Below, one piece after another: positions 45,440 to 56,706 of a stretch of 64,000 nucleotides of DNA. The DNA lies in contig NZ_LMQI01000001.1 of assembly GCF_001424125.1 (NCBI RefSeq), positions 397,687 through 461,686 of the forward strand, written 5' to 3'. The position numbers and the translations under genes were made by a program. Below the pieces are notes generated by a model. The model was not told the origin of the DNA. It worked only from the letters and a program-made list of their open reading frames with translations, and did not search any database. Position 1 is the stretch's first letter. Each line of letters begins with the position of its first letter. Source of the DNA: Cellulomonas sp. Leaf395 (lineage in GTDB: Bacteria > Actinomycetota > Actinomycetes > Actinomycetales > Cellulomonadaceae).

Positions 45440-46413
45440 CTCCACCGGACCCGGCCACCCGCCCGGGCCGGCTCGGCGTCGGCGTCGTCGGCTCGGGCCG
45501 GGTCGGCGCGGTGCTCGGCAGCGCGCTACGGGGTGCGGGCCACCCGGTGGTCGCGGTGTCGGCCATCTCCGAGGCGTCCCGCGAGCGTGCGGCGACCCTG
45601 CTGCCGGGCGTCCCGGTGCTGGACATCCCCGAGGTGGTCCGCCGCTCCGAGCTGGTGCTCCTCACCGTCCCCGACGATGCGCTGGCGGACCTGGTGCGCG
45701 GTCTGGCGGACCTGGGCGCGTGGCAGGTGGGTCAGATCGTCGTGCACACGTCGGGCCGGTTCGGGGTCGACGTGCTGGCACCGGCGCGCGCGGCGGGGGT
45801 CATCCCGCTGGCGCTGCACCCGGCGATGACGTTCACGGGCACGTCGCTGGACCTGGCGCGGCTCGTGGGCTGCTCGTTCGCGGTCACGGCTCCGTCGCCG
45901 GTGCTGCCCATCGGCCAGGCCCTCGTCGTGGAGATCGGCGGTGAGCCCGTGGTGCTGGCGGAGGAGGCGCGCGGTCTCTACCACGCGGCCCTGGCGCACG
46001 GAGCGAACCACCTGGTCGTCCTCGTCGCGCAGGCCGCGCAGGCGCTCGCTGCCGCCGGGGTCGGCGACCCGGGTCGCATGCTCGGTCCGCTGCTGGACGC
46101 GGCGCTCGACGGTGCGCTGCGCGCCGAGTCGGCCGGCGGGTCCGGTGCGATCGCCGCCCTCACCGGCCCGGTGCGACGCGGCGACGCGGGGACGGTCCGG
46201 GAGCACGGTGTGGCGCTCACCACGTTCGCGGCCACCACGGGGGCGGTCGACGTCGTCGCGGGATACCGTGCCCTGGCGCGCTCGGCGACCGGGCGCGCGC
46301 TGGCGGCGGGCCTGATCTCGCCGGCCGCCGCCCAGGAGCTTCTGGACGGCATCAACGAGGATGCCGGGGCGTTGCAGGTGGAGGACGGGCCGGACCCGCA
46401 GGAGGACGAATGA
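45436..46413 (+). CDS. Rossmann-fold / DUF2520 dehydrogenase-like protein
   Basis: This 325-residue protein has an N-terminal NAD(P)-binding segment [20 protein letters not shown] and a C-terminal helical domain with AARGLY-type helices ([20 protein letters not shown]). It is the conserved actinobacterial protein encoded before panC. It resembles ketopantoate reductase or 6-phosphogluconate dehydrogenases, and might supply the missing ketopantoate reductase (PanE/IlvC-like) step next to panC; that is inference. The GTG overlaps the PH gene stop and the TGA overlaps the panC ATG. Confidence 0.85.
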   Translation: MTPPDPATRPGRLGVGVVGSGRVGAVLGSALRGAGHPVVAVSAISEASRERAATLLPGVPVLDIPEVVRRSELVLLTVPDDALADLVRGLADLGAWQVGQIVVHTSGRFGVDVLAPARAAGVIPLALHPAMTFTGTSLDLARLVGCSFAVTAPSPVLPIGQALVVEIGGEPVVLAEEARGLYHAALAHGANHLVVLVAQAAQALAAAGVGDPGRMLGPLLDAALDGALRAESAGGSGAIAALTGPVRRGDAGTVREHGVALTTFAATTGAVDVVAGYRALARSATGRALAAGLISPAAAQELLDGINEDAGALQVEDGPDPQEDE

Positions 46414-47315
46414 CCACGCAGACCACGACGCCGACCCTCGTGCACACGCGCGAGGCGCTCGCCGCGGCGCTCGCCGTGCAGGACGTGCAGGCGGTGCCGC
46501 GCACCGAGGGGTTCGCGGGGACCGCGCACTCCGCCCGCCCGCACCGGCGGGCGGTCGTGATGACGATGGGCGCCCTGCATGACGGACACCTCTCGCTGGT
46601 CGCGCGCGCACGGGAGCTGGCGGACGCGGTCGTCGTGACGATCTTCGTCAACCCGCTCCAGTTCGCCCCGTCCGAGGACCTCGCCCGGTACCCGCGTGAC
46701 CTGCAGCGCGACCTCGCGCTGCTGTCCGGTCCGGGGCTGCTCGGGCCCGACGACATCGTCTTCGCCCCCGGTCCCGAGGTCGTGTACCCGGACGGCGACC
46801 CGGTCGTGCGGGTCAGCGCGGGGCGCATCGGGGACGTGCTCGAAGGGGTCAGCCGGCCGGGCCATCTCGACGGTGTCCTCACGGTGGTGCTCAAGCTCCT
46901 GCACCTGACGCGCCCCGGGGTGGCGCTGTTCGGGGCCAAGGACGCGCAGCAGCTGGCGGCGGTGCGTCGGATGGTCCGCGACCTCGACGTTCCCGTCACC
47001 GTCGAGGCCGCGCCGATCGTCCGCGACGACGACGGGATCGCCCTGTCCAGCCGCAACGCCTACCTGACCGACGACGAGCGCCGCCGGGCGCTCGGACTCT
47101 CCCGCGCGCTGCTCGCCACGGGCAGTGCGGACCAGATCCGAGGGGCGGCCCGGGCGGCGCTCGCAGGGACCGACGTGGACTACGTCGCGCTGGTGGACCC
47201 GGAGACGTTCGCCGAGGTGCCCAGGGAGTTCGTCGGCGAGGCCCTGCTGCTCGTCGCCGCGACCGTCGGGACCACGCGCCTCATCGACAACGCGATCGTG
47301 GAGGTGGGCACGTGA
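46410..47315 (+). CDS. panC: pantothenate synthetase
   Basis: This 301-residue enzyme joins pantoate to beta-alanine with ATP. The motifs [39 protein letters not shown] and the [13 protein letters not shown] segment are typical. It starts at ATG 46410, overlapping the previous stop as ATGA, and its own TGA overlaps panD. Confidence 0.96.
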   Translation: MTTQTTTPTLVHTREALAAALAVQDVQAVPRTEGFAGTAHSARPHRRAVVMTMGALHDGHLSLVARARELADAVVVTIFVNPLQFAPSEDLARYPRDLQRDLALLSGPGLLGPDDIVFAPGPEVVYPDGDPVVRVSAGRIGDVLEGVSRPGHLDGVLTVVLKLLHLTRPGVALFGAKDAQQLAAVRRMVRDLDVPVTVEAAPIVRDDDGIALSSRNAYLTDDERRRALGLSRALLATGSADQIRGAARAALAGTDVDYVALVDPETFAEVPREFVGEALLLVAATVGTTRLIDNAIVEVGT

Positions 47316-47764
47316 CGTCCTTGGTGCGCACGATGATGACCGGCAAGATCCACCGCGCCACCGTCACCCAGGCGGACCTGCACTACGTCGGGTCGATCAC
47401 GGTCGACGCCGACCTGCTCGCCGCGGCGGACGTGCTGCCCGGCCAGCAGGTGGACGTCGTCGACGTCACCAACGGCGCCCGCCTGACCACGTACGCGATC
47501 GCCGGGAAGCCGGGGTCGGGGCAGGTCTGCATCAACGGTGCCGCCGCGCACCTGGTGCACCCCGGAGACGTCGTCATCCTCATCGCGTACGGGCAGCTGT
47601 CCGACGCGGATTCCCGCACCTACGAGCCGCACGTCGTGCTGGTGGACGACGCCAACCGGATCGTGTCGGTCGGGGACGACCCCGGCCAGGTCCCGGACGA
47701 CTGGGACGGGCTGCAGCCGAGCGGGCTGCCGCTCGCCGAGGGTCGCGCGACGGTCGCTCGGTGA
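47312..47764 (+). CDS. panD: aspartate 1-decarboxylase
   Basis: This 150-residue pyruvoyl enzyme makes beta-alanine from aspartate. The proenzyme cleaves itself between G27 and S28 in HYVGSITVD; the new N-terminal serine becomes the pyruvoyl group. It is somewhat longer than the usual 125-140 residues because of a C-terminal tail. The GTG overlaps the panC stop. Confidence 0.96.
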   Translation: MTSLVRTMMTGKIHRATVTQADLHYVGSITVDADLLAAADVLPGQQVDVVDVTNGARLTTYAIAGKPGSGQVCINGAAAHLVHPGDVVILIAYGQLSDADSRTYEPHVVLVDDANRIVSVGDDPGQVPDDWDGLQPSGLPLAEGRATVAR

Positions 47765-49455
47765 CCCGCCTCGCCACCCGGCTGGCTGCCCCGGAACCGG
47801 GCTGGACGGTCGAGGCCGACGCGGTCGTCGTCGGCTCCGGCATCGCGGGCCTGACCGCGGCGCTCGAGCTGCGCACCCGCGTGCCCCGGGTGCTGCTGGT
47901 CACCAAGGACATCCTCGCGTCGGGGTCGACCGTGTGGGCCCAGGGTGGCATCGCGGCCGCGCTGGACCCGTCGGACTCGCCCGCCGCGCACCTGCAGGAC
48001 ACCCTGGTCGCCGGCGCAGGCCTGTGCGACCCGCGCGCGGTCGAGGTGCTGGTCACCGAGGGGCCGCGGCGCGTCCGCGAGCTCGTCGCGCGCGGTGCCG
48101 TGTTCGACACGGGCGCCGACGGCAGCATCTCGCTCACCCGCGAGGGAGGGCACCACGCCGACCGCATCGCGCACGCGGGGGGCGACGCCACGGGGGCGGA
48201 GATCTCCCGCGCGCTCGTCGCGCAGATCGAGGCGGTGCGCGACGACCCGGGCATCGAGGTCATCGAGCACGCGCTCGTCCTCGACGTGCTCACGGGGCCG
48301 CCCGGACCGGACGGCAAGCCCGGCCGTGCGTGCGGCGTGACGCTCCACGTGATCGGCGAGGGCCAGCGCGACGGCGTCGGTGCCGCCCTGGGCCGCGCGG
48401 TCGTGCTGGCGACAGGTGGCATCGGCCAGGTCTTCCGCTCGTCCACCAACCCCGCGCAGGCGACCGGCGACGGGATCGCCGCGGCCCTGCGCGCCGGGGC
48501 CGCAGTGGGCGACGTCGAGTTCGTGCAGTTCCACCCGACCGTGCTCTGGCTCGGCTCGGGCGTGAAGGGGCAGCTGACGCTCGTGTCCGAGGCGGTGCGC
48601 GGCGAGGGTGCGCTGCTGCTGGACACCGACGGCGTGCGGTTCATGCCCGACGTGCACCCGATGGCCGAGCTGGCGCCCCGGGACGTCGTCGCGCACGCGA
48701 TCGTGCGGCGGATGAAGGAGACCGGGTCCGACCATGTCTGGCTCGACGCCCGGCATCTCGGCGACGACTTCCTGCGCGCGCGGTTCCCGACGATCAACGA
48801 CCGCCTGCTCGAGCACGGCATCGACATGACCAACGACCTGGTCCCCGTCGCCCCCGCGCAGCACTACCACTCGGGCGGTGTCATCACGGACCTGGTCGGG
48901 CGCACCAGCCTGCCCGGCCTGTACGCCGTGGGGGAGACCGCGTGCACCGGCGTGCACGGCGCCAACCGGCTCGCGTCGAACTCCCTGCTCGAGGGCCTGG
49001 TGTTCGCCACGCGGGCGGCTCGGCACATCGCCGCGCAGGTGCAGCAGGGCGCGCTGAGTCGGCTCGAGCCCGTGGAGCGACCCGGTGACGAGGCCCTGGT
49101 CGCGGCCGCCTCGCGCGCCCGGGTGCAGCGGATCGCGTCCGACGGCCCCGGCCCGCTGCGCTCCGGCGACGGTCTGCGCCGGGCGGTGGCCGCGCTCGCG
49201 GCGGTACCGACCGACGCGCACCTGCGCACCGACGAGGGTCGACGGTTGGCCGCACCGCAGGTGGCCGAGTGGGAGACGACGAACGTGCACCAGGTGGCGA
49301 CCGTCCTGACCGCTGCCGCGCTGGAGCGCGAGGAGAGCCGCGGCGGGCACGCACGCAGCGACTTCCCGGAGACGGAGCCGTCGTGGCGGGTGCGCCTGGA
49401 GCTCTCGCTGGACGCCAAGGGCGACCTCGTCTCACGCCGCGCACCCCTGACCTGA
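47761..49455 (+). CDS. nadB: L-aspartate oxidase
   Basis: This 564-residue flavoprotein oxidises aspartate to iminoaspartate for quinolinate synthesis. The FAD site is [39 protein letters not shown] and [20 protein letters not shown] are standard. The partner nadA (quinolinate synthase) is not in the window. The GTG overlaps the panD stop. Confidence 0.95.
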   Translation: MTRLATRLAAPEPGWTVEADAVVVGSGIAGLTAALELRTRVPRVLLVTKDILASGSTVWAQGGIAAALDPSDSPAAHLQDTLVAGAGLCDPRAVEVLVTEGPRRVRELVARGAVFDTGADGSISLTREGGHHADRIAHAGGDATGAEISRALVAQIEAVRDDPGIEVIEHALVLDVLTGPPGPDGKPGRACGVTLHVIGEGQRDGVGAALGRAVVLATGGIGQVFRSSTNPAQATGDGIAAALRAGAAVGDVEFVQFHPTVLWLGSGVKGQLTLVSEAVRGEGALLLDTDGVRFMPDVHPMAELAPRDVVAHAIVRRMKETGSDHVWLDARHLGDDFLRARFPTINDRLLEHGIDMTNDLVPVAPAQHYHSGGVITDLVGRTSLPGLYAVGETACTGVHGANRLASNSLLEGLVFATRAARHIAAQVQQGALSRLEPVERPGDEALVAAASRARVQRIASDGPGPLRSGDGLRRAVAALAAVPTDAHLRTDEGRRLAAPQVAEWETTNVHQVATVLTAAALEREESRGGHARSDFPETEPSWRVRLELSLDAKGDLVSRRAPLT

Positions 49456-49487
49456 TCCGGTCGGCGGGGCAGGCTAGCGTGACCGGC

Positions 49488-50387
49488 GTGATCGAGCCCG
49501 GACTGGACCCTGCATGGATCGCGCGGATCGTGACGACCGCCCTCGACGAGGACCTCGGTCCGGCGCCGGGCCGGGACGTGACGACTCAGTCGACCATCCC
49601 GCCGGAGGCCGTCGGTGCCGCGGACCTCGTGGCTCGGCAGGACGGGGTCGTCGCGGGTCTGGTGGTGGCCCCCGAGGTTGTCGGACAGGTTGCCGCACGA
49701 CTCGGGCTGCCCGTCCCGACGGTGGATCAGCGTGTCCCGGACGGCACCCGGGTGTCGCGCGGTGACGTGCTGGCGGTGCTGACCGGTCCGGTGCAGGTGC
49801 TCCTCGTCGCGGAGCGGACGCTGCTCAACCTCGCGTCGCGGGCGTCGGGCGTCGCGACTCACACACGCCGCTGGGCGGACGCGCTGGAGGGCACGGGCGC
49901 GCTCGTCCTGGACACCCGCAAGACGACTCCCGGGCTGCGGGCGCTGGAGAAGTACGCGGTGCGCTGCGGGGGTGGCACCAACAAGCGCATGGGGCTGTAC
50001 GACGTCGCGATGGTCAAGGACAACCACGTGGTCGCCGCGGGATCCGTCTCCGCGGCCGTCGCGGCCGTCCAGGAGCGGTTCCCCGACGTGACCGTCCAGG
50101 TCGAGGCGGACACGCTCGACCAGGCGCTGGAAGCCGTCGCGGCCGGCGCGCGGTTCCTGCTCCTGGACAACATGCCGACGCCGCTGCTGACCGAGGTCGT
50201 CGCGGCGGTGCGAGCCGTCGACGCGGGCGTCGAGCTGGAGGCCACGGGCAACCTGACGCTCGACCGCGCCCGGGAGGTGGCGTCGACGGGGGTCGACTAC
50301 CTGTCGGTGGGCGGCCTCACGCACTCGTCGCCGATCCTCGACCTGGCCCTCGACCTCGAGCCCGGACTCACAGGAGAGCGCCGGTAA
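49488..50387 (+). CDS. nadC: nicotinate-nucleotide pyrophosphorylase (carboxylating)
   Basis: This 299-residue quinolinate phosphoribosyltransferase makes nicotinate mononucleotide. TALDEDLGPAPGRDVTT, LVLDTRKTTPGLRALEKYAV and DVAMVKDNHVVAAG are the family motifs. GTG 49488 fits leaderless spacing after TAGCGT (49475-49480); GTG 49479 is also in frame. Confidence 0.95.
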   Translation: MIEPGLDPAWIARIVTTALDEDLGPAPGRDVTTQSTIPPEAVGAADLVARQDGVVAGLVVAPEVVGQVAARLGLPVPTVDQRVPDGTRVSRGDVLAVLTGPVQVLLVAERTLLNLASRASGVATHTRRWADALEGTGALVLDTRKTTPGLRALEKYAVRCGGGTNKRMGLYDVAMVKDNHVVAAGSVSAAVAAVQERFPDVTVQVEADTLDQALEAVAAGARFLLLDNMPTPLLTEVVAAVRAVDAGVELEATGNLTLDRAREVASTGVDYLSVGGLTHSSPILDLALDLEPGLTGERR

Positions 50388-50390
50388 GAT
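50385..50390 (+). promoter_or_regulatory. -10 TAAGAT built on the nadC stop codon
   Basis: TAAGAT includes the nadC TAA stop and is exactly 12 bp before the GTG of lysS, giving a leaderless lysS transcript. Confidence 0.6.
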
Positions 50391-50396
50391 CACCCG

Positions 50397-51913
<1,517 letters not shown>

Positions 51914-51917
<4 letters not shown>

Positions 51918-52111
51918 ACCCCCTGTTCACAGCCCTGGCGGCCCTGCTCCCGTCCATCGGCGTGGGATTGCTGTTCTGGTTCGCCATCCGCGCCCTGGTC
52001 AATGCCGACCGCACCGAGCGGCAGGCAATGGCAAGAATGGACGCCGCCGAACGGCAGTCAGAAGTTGCAGCGGCCCGACGCATTAAAGAGGAAACGCCTC
52101 CGGCGGTTTGA
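51914..52111 (+). CDS. small single-pass membrane protein coupled to lysS
   Basis: This 65-residue protein has one N-terminal transmembrane helix ([21 protein letters not shown]) and a charged helical tail. It overlaps the lysS stop as ATGA. Similar small membrane proteins lie between lysS and lsr2 in related genera. Base composition is less G/C-rich than the surroundings. Confidence 0.75.
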
Positions 52112-52184
52112 CGCCTTAATGCGCCGATGCGATAGTGAACGGGACAGCATTCTTCCCCCTCGCATCTGTCAGATGGAGTACGCA

Positions 52185-52517
52185 ATGGCGCAGAAGGTCC
52201 AGGTCCTGCTGGTCGATGACCTCGACGGCGGAACTGCAGACGAGACCGTGACGTTCGGGCTCGATGGCGTCACCTACGAGATCGACCTGACGGCCGGTCA
52301 CGCGAGCGAGCTGCGTGATGCGTTTGCCCAGTGGGTCGGTCACGCACGCAAGGTCGGCGGCCGCACCGCCGCGAAGTCGTCGTCGGCTCGCGGGCGGCGC
52401 TCGTCGTCGAGCGACGCCCAGGCGATCCGTGAGTGGGCCAAGGAGCACGGGCACCACGTGTCCGAGCGTGGCCGCATCTCCGCTGAGGTCAAGGCCGCGT
52501 ACGACGCGTCGCACTGA
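52185..52517 (+). CDS. lsr2: Lsr2 nucleoid-associated protein
   Basis: This 110-residue H-NS-like xenogeneic silencer has an N-terminal dimerisation domain (VQVLLVDDLDGGTADETVTF and ITYEIDLTA-type strand) and a C-terminal DNA-binding domain with AT-hook-like REWAKEHGHHVSERGRI. It coats A/T-rich DNA and silences foreign genes. GGAG is 6 bp before the ATG, and GATAGT in the upstream gap may be its -10. A perfect 16-bp hairpin follows. Confidence 0.95.
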   Translation: MAQKVQVLLVDDLDGGTADETVTFGLDGVTYEIDLTAGHASELRDAFAQWVGHARKVGGRTAAKSSSARGRRSSSSDAQAIREWAKEHGHHVSERGRISAEVKAAYDASH

Positions 52518-52532
52518 CGCATCGCAGGCACG

Positions 52533-52572
52533 ACGAGAGCCCGGCACATCCCCCCGTGCCGGGCTCTCGTCA
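52533..52572. terminator. perfect 16-bp hairpin between lsr2 and xylB
   Basis: GACGAGAGCCCGGCAC (52533-52548) is perfectly complementary to 52557-52572 around an ATCCCCCC loop. It sits in the convergent gap and probably serves both genes. Confidence 0.85.
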
Positions 52573-52577
52573 TGCCG

Positions 52578-53981
52578 TCACGCGGGTCGGACGCCCGTGA
52601 GCTCGCGCACGGCGGCGTACTGCTCGCGGACCCGCGCGACCGGCTCGCCGGTGAACACCGTCGCCTCGGAGGCCGAGCTCCACGACGGCGCCGTCGCGGA
52701 CCCGGAGAGCACCCACGCGGCCTGGCGGGCGGCCCCGTCGGCGACGTACTCGCCGGGCGTCGGGGCGCGGACGTCGAGCCCGAGCACCGACGGCGCGATC
52801 TCCCGCACGGCGGCGGACTGCGCACCTCCGCCGATGAGGAACAGCCGCTCGACCGCGACGCCCTGCGCGCGCAGGGCGTCGATGCCGTCGGCGAGCGCGC
52901 ACAGCATGCCCTCGACCGCGGCGCGCGCGACGTGCGCCGGCGTCGTGTTGCCCAGGCGCAGGCCGTGCAGCGCCCCGGTCGCGTCGGGCTTGTTGGGGGT
53001 GCGCTCACCCTCCAGGTAGGGCACGAGGACGAGCCCGTCGGCGCCTGCGGGTGCGGACAGGGCCAGCGCGGACAGGCCGGCGTGGTCGACGCCGAGCATC
53101 CGGGCGGCGGCGTCCAGCACGCGTGAGGCGTTGAGCGTGCAGGCGAGCGGGAGGAACCCGCCGGCGGCGTCGGCGAACCCGGTGACCAGGCCCGATCCGT
53201 CGGCCGTCGCCGCCGACGCGATCGCCGACACCACGCCGGAGGTGCCGATGGACACGGCGACGTCTCCTGGCAACAGACCCAGGGCGAGGGCCGCAGCGGC
53301 GTTGTCGCCCGCACCGGGTCCCAGGATGGCGCCGCCGACGGTCCGGGGGCCCGCGTCGGCCGGACCGAGCACGCGGGGGACGAGCGCGTCGTGCCCCAGC
53401 GCCAGCTCGAGCAGGTCGTGCCGGTAGTCCTCGCTCGCGGGGGACCAGTAGCCGGTTCCGGAGGCGTCGGAGCGGTCGGTCACGAGCGCGTCGAGGCCGG
53501 TTGCCCCGGCGAGGCGCCAGGTGAGCCAGTCGTGGGGGAGGGCGACGGCGGCGACGCGGGCGGCGTTCTCCGGCTCGGCGTCCCGCAGCCAGCGCAGCTT
53601 GGTCACGGTGAGGGACGCGACGGGCACGGAGCCGACCGCGTCGGCCCACGCCTGCGGCCCACCCAGCTCCTCGATGAGGTCGAGGGCGGCCGGTGCCGAT
53701 CGCGTGTCGTTCCACAGCAGCGCGTCACGGACCACCTCGCCGCCGGAGTCGAGCGCGACCATCCCGTGCTGCTGGCCGCCGACCGAGACCGCCGCGACGT
53801 CGTCGAGACCCCCCGCACCGGCGATCGCGGACTGCAGGGCGTCCCACCAGTGCCGGGGCGCCACCTCGGTGCCGTCGGGGTGCGACGCGCGCCCGGTGCG
53901 CACGAGCGCACCGGTCTCGGCGTCGCGCACGACGACCTTGCAGGACTGCGTCGACGAGTCGATGCCGGCGACGAGAGCCAT
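52578..53981 (-). CDS. xylB: xylulokinase
   Basis: This 467-residue FGGY kinase phosphorylates D-xylulose. The N-terminal phosphate motif is [29 protein letters not shown] is the sugar-kinase signature, and [11 protein letters not shown] and [20 protein letters not shown] are the second-domain motifs. ATG 53981 has GGAGGT upstream. It follows xylA on the same strand with a hairpin between. Confidence 0.95.
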   Translation of the reverse strand: MALVAGIDSSTQSCKVVVRDAETGALVRTGRASHPDGTEVAPRHWWDALQSAIAGAGGLDDVAAVSVGGQQHGMVALDSGGEVVRDALLWNDTRSAPAALDLIEELGGPQAWADAVGSVPVASLTVTKLRWLRDAEPENAARVAAVALPHDWLTWRLAGATGLDALVTDRSDASGTGYWSPASEDYRHDLLELALGHDALVPRVLGPADAGPRTVGGAILGPGAGDNAAAALALGLLPGDVAVSIGTSGVVSAIASAATADGSGLVTGFADAAGGFLPLACTLNASRVLDAAARMLGVDHAGLSALALSAPAGADGLVLVPYLEGERTPNKPDATGALHGLRLGNTTPAHVARAAVEGMLCALADGIDALRAQGVAVERLFLIGGGAQSAAVREIAPSVLGLDVRAPTPGEYVADGAARQAAWVLSGSATAPSWSSASEATVFTGEPVARVREQYAAVRELTGVRPA

Positions 53982-54005
53982 GTGTACCTCCAGGCGAACC
54001 CGCAA

Positions 54006-54047
54006 CGTCCGCACTCGTGCGGGTGGGAACCCGACGGAGTGCGGACG
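54006..54047. repeat. intercistronic hairpin between xylA and xylB (dispersed element copy)
   Basis: CGTCCGCACTC (54006-54016) pairs with 54037-54047; an inner stem CGGGT/ACCCG closes a GGGA loop. Inside an operon it may stabilise xylA mRNA or reduce xylB expression. The arms match hairpins at 32902 and 60948. Confidence 0.65.
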
Positions 54048-54108
54048 CAACGAGAGGGGTGGGAGGCGCCGCCCGCACAGGTGCGGGCGGCGCCGGGGGA
54101 GCGACGGG

Positions 54109-55296
54109 TCAGCGGGCGCCGAGGGCGTGCTCGAGGGCCAGCTGGTTGAGGCGGACGAAGCCGAAGCCGCGCTCGGCGACGTCGTCGACGTCGAGGTCCT
54201 CGTAGGCGGAGCGGTCGTTCAGCAGGTCGGCCAGGGTCTCGCCCTCGGCCAGCGTCGGCTGCGAGAGCTCCAGCACGCCGGACTCCTCGAATGCCGCCTG
54301 CACCTCGGGGTCGGCGCGGAACGCCTGCGCGCGCTCCTTGAGCAGCAGGTACGTCGCCATGTTGGCGGCCGCGGAGTCCCACACTCCCTGGAAGTCCTCG
54401 GTGCGCGACGGCTTGTAGTCGAAGTGACGCGGGCCGTCGTACGTCGGACCCCCCGACGGGAAGCCGTTCTCGAGCAGGTCGACCGTGGCGAACGCGGAGA
54501 AGAGGTCGCCGTGGCCGAAGACCAGGTCCTGGTCGTACTTGATGGACTTCTGACCGTTGAGGTCGATGTGGAAGAGCTTGCCCGCCCACAGCGCGAGAGC
54601 GATGCCCTGCGTGTAGTTGAGGCCCGCCATCTGCTCGTGCCCGACCTCGGGGTTGAGACCGACGATGTCCGCGTGCTCCAGGCGGTCGATGAGCGCGATC
54701 GCGTGGCCGATCGTCGGCAGCAGGATGTCGCCGCGGGGCTCGTTCGGCTTGGGCTCGAGCGCGATGCGCAGCTTGTAGCCCTTCTCCTTGATGTACGCGG
54801 CGACGGTGTCGATGCCCTCGGCGTAGCGGTCGTGCGCGGCGTTGAGGTCCTTGGCCGAGTCGTACTCGGCACCCTCGCGGCCACCCCACATGACGAACGT
54901 GTCCGCGCCCAGCTCGGCGGCGAGGTCGACGTTGCGGACGACCTTGCGCAGGCCGTAGCGGCGCACGCGGCGGTCGTTCGAGGTGAACGCGCCGTCCTTG
55001 AAGATCGGGTGGCTGAACGTGTTGGTGGTGACCATCTCGACGGTGATGCCGGTCTCGTCGAGGGCGCCCTTGAAGCGGGCGAGGATCTTGTCGCGCTCGG
55101 CGTCGTCGGAGCCGAACGGGACGACGTCGTCGTCGTGGAACGTCACGTGCGCTGCGCCCAGCTCGGCCAGCTTGTGGACCGACTCGACCGGGTCCAGCCA
55201 CGGGCGCGATGCCGAGCCGAACTGGTCCTGGGCGTTCCAGCCGACCGTCCAGAGGCCGAACGAGAACTTGTCTGCACGGGTGGGCTGCGCTGCCAT
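54109..55296 (-). CDS. xylA: xylose isomerase
   Basis: This 395-residue TIM-barrel enzyme converts D-xylose to D-xylulose. Catalytic and metal-binding signatures are visible: [47 protein letters not shown] and FHIDLNGQ. The short actinobacterial type is indicated by the length. The ATG at 55296 has a good AGGAG. It has a clear promoter and operator upstream. Confidence 0.96.
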   Translation of the reverse strand: MAAQPTRADKFSFGLWTVGWNAQDQFGSASRPWLDPVESVHKLAELGAAHVTFHDDDVVPFGSDDAERDKILARFKGALDETGITVEMVTTNTFSHPIFKDGAFTSNDRRVRRYGLRKVVRNVDLAAELGADTFVMWGGREGAEYDSAKDLNAAHDRYAEGIDTVAAYIKEKGYKLRIALEPKPNEPRGDILLPTIGHAIALIDRLEHADIVGLNPEVGHEQMAGLNYTQGIALALWAGKLFHIDLNGQKSIKYDQDLVFGHGDLFSAFATVDLLENGFPSGGPTYDGPRHFDYKPSRTEDFQGVWDSAAANMATYLLLKERAQAFRADPEVQAAFEESGVLELSQPTLAEGETLADLLNDRSAYEDLDVDDVAERGFGFVRLNQLALEHALGAR

Positions 55297-55319
55297 CACG
55301 CGTCTCCTCATCGAGATGA

Positions 55320-55340
55320 ATCCGGTTTAGTTTGCCGGAT
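55320..55340. promoter_or_regulatory. xylA/xylR operator (ATCCGG-N9-CCGGAT)
   Basis: An inverted repeat ATCCGG-N9-CCGGAT has TTTAGTTTG as its centre, which resembles half-sites of known XylR operators (TTAGTTTG). It lies immediately downstream of the xylA -10, over the start of transcription, where a repressor would block it. Confidence 0.6.
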
Positions 55341-55341
55341 G

Positions 55342-55370
55342 AATTTATCCCGAGAAACCGGTAGGGTCAA
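55342..55370 (-). promoter_or_regulatory. xylA sigma-70 promoter
   Basis: On the minus strand TTGACC (55370-55365) and TAAATT (55347-55342) are separated by 17 bp, near consensus. The -35 overlaps TAGGGT (55362-55367 on the plus strand), the likely -10 of the divergent regulator, so the two promoters interfere. Confidence 0.75.
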
Positions 55371-55374
55371 GCGC

Positions 55375-56586
55375 ATGCCGACACCCGGACCCCGCGACCC
55401 GTCGCGCGTGGCCCGGCAGGCGCAGATGCGCGACCAGAACCTCGGGGTCGCTCTGCGGGGCATCGTCGACGCGGTGCAGCCGCCGTCCCGGGCCCAGCTG
55501 GCCGCCTCCGAGGGGCTCGCCCGGGCGACCGTCTCCGGGCTCGTGGACCACCTCATCGAGGCCCGCCTCGTGCGCGAGCTCGACCCGACCCAGACGCAGC
55601 GCGCGGGCCGCCCCGCCGTCCCGCTGGCCCCCGCGCAGGGAACGGTCGGGGGCGTCGGCATGGAGATCAACGTCGACTACCTGGGCGTCCGCGCGATCGA
55701 CCTCGCCGGCGACGTGCTGGCCGAGCACGTCGAGCTCGACGACCTGCGCGGAGCCGACGCCGGCACCGTCCTGGACCGGCTCGCGGCGCTCGTCGCTCCC
55801 GTCATCGACGGCCTGTGCGGCAGGGGGGTCCGCGTCGCCGGCACGGTCCTTGCCCTGCCCGGCCTGGTCGACCGCGTCACCGGTCCGCTGCGGGTGGCGC
55901 CGAACCTCGGATGGCGGGACGTCGACGTCGTCGCGGCCCTGTCCGCCCATCCGGCGCTCGGCGCGTTCCCACCGCGCGTCGCCAACGAGGCCAACCTGGC
56001 CGCCCGCGCCGAGGCGCACGCGCGCCGCGGCTCACCGAGCTTCGCGTACGTCTCGGGCGAGGTCGGCATCGGTGGCGCGATCGTCCTGGACGGCGAGATC
56101 TTCCCCGGCCGGCATGGCTGGAGCGGCGAGGTCGGGCACATCGTCGTCGACGCCTTCCGCGGGCCGCACGCCTCCGACGGCAGCCTCGAGGCGTTGGCCG
56201 GCCAGGACGCCATGCTCCGCGCGGCGGGCCTGCCGTCGACCGCCCGCCTCGACGCCCTGCTCGACGCTCTCGACGCCGGCGACGAGCGGGCCGCGTCCGC
56301 CGTCGCGCAGGCCGCCCGCGCGCTCGGCGTCGCGCTGGCCAACGTGGCGAACGTGGTCGACGTCGGCGAGGTGGTGCTCGGCGGCACCTTCGGCCAGCTG
56401 TACGACCACGTGCACGACGAGGTCGCCGCCCGGCTCGACGAGCTGGTGATCTTCGCGCCCTGGTCGCCGCTGGAGGTCTCCCGGGCCTGCGCCGGCCAGT
56501 ATCCGGCGATGACCGGCGGCGCACTGGCCGCCCTGTCCACGGTCCTCACAGATCCGGCGGAGTGGCTCCGCACCCAGACCGCCTGA
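55375..56586 (+). CDS. xylR: ROK family xylose regulator (XylR-like)
   Basis: This 403-residue protein has an N-terminal winged helix (PPSRAQLAASEGLARATVSG and LVDHLIEARLVRELD) and a C-terminal ROK sugar-kinase-like domain (VGMEINVDYLGVRAIDLAGD, ALPGLVDRVTGPLRVAPNLG, RVANEANLAARAEAHARRG). The usual ROK zinc motif CxCGxxGCxE is missing: the region reads VVDAFRGPHASDGSLEALAG. The divergent xylAB unit and operator support a xylose repressor role. The ATG at 55375 is 13 bp after TAGGGT. Confidence 0.85.
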   Translation: MPTPGPRDPSRVARQAQMRDQNLGVALRGIVDAVQPPSRAQLAASEGLARATVSGLVDHLIEARLVRELDPTQTQRAGRPAVPLAPAQGTVGGVGMEINVDYLGVRAIDLAGDVLAEHVELDDLRGADAGTVLDRLAALVAPVIDGLCGRGVRVAGTVLALPGLVDRVTGPLRVAPNLGWRDVDVVAALSAHPALGAFPPRVANEANLAARAEAHARRGSPSFAYVSGEVGIGGAIVLDGEIFPGRHGWSGEVGHIVVDAFRGPHASDGSLEALAGQDAMLRAAGLPSTARLDALLDALDAGDERAASAVAQAARALGVALANVANVVDVGEVVLGGTFGQLYDHVHDEVAARLDELVIFAPWSPLEVSRACAGQYPAMTGGALAALSTVLTDPAEWLRTQTA

Positions 56587-56706
56587 CCCGTTCGGTTGGT
56601 CAGGCGCGCGATCACGCGGACGTCCCGGTCGGTCAGCCGGCGTGACGGAGCATGAGCAGCGTTCGGCACGGGCGAGCGGACGGGTGTCGCCGTAGGCTCC
56701 GGGACC

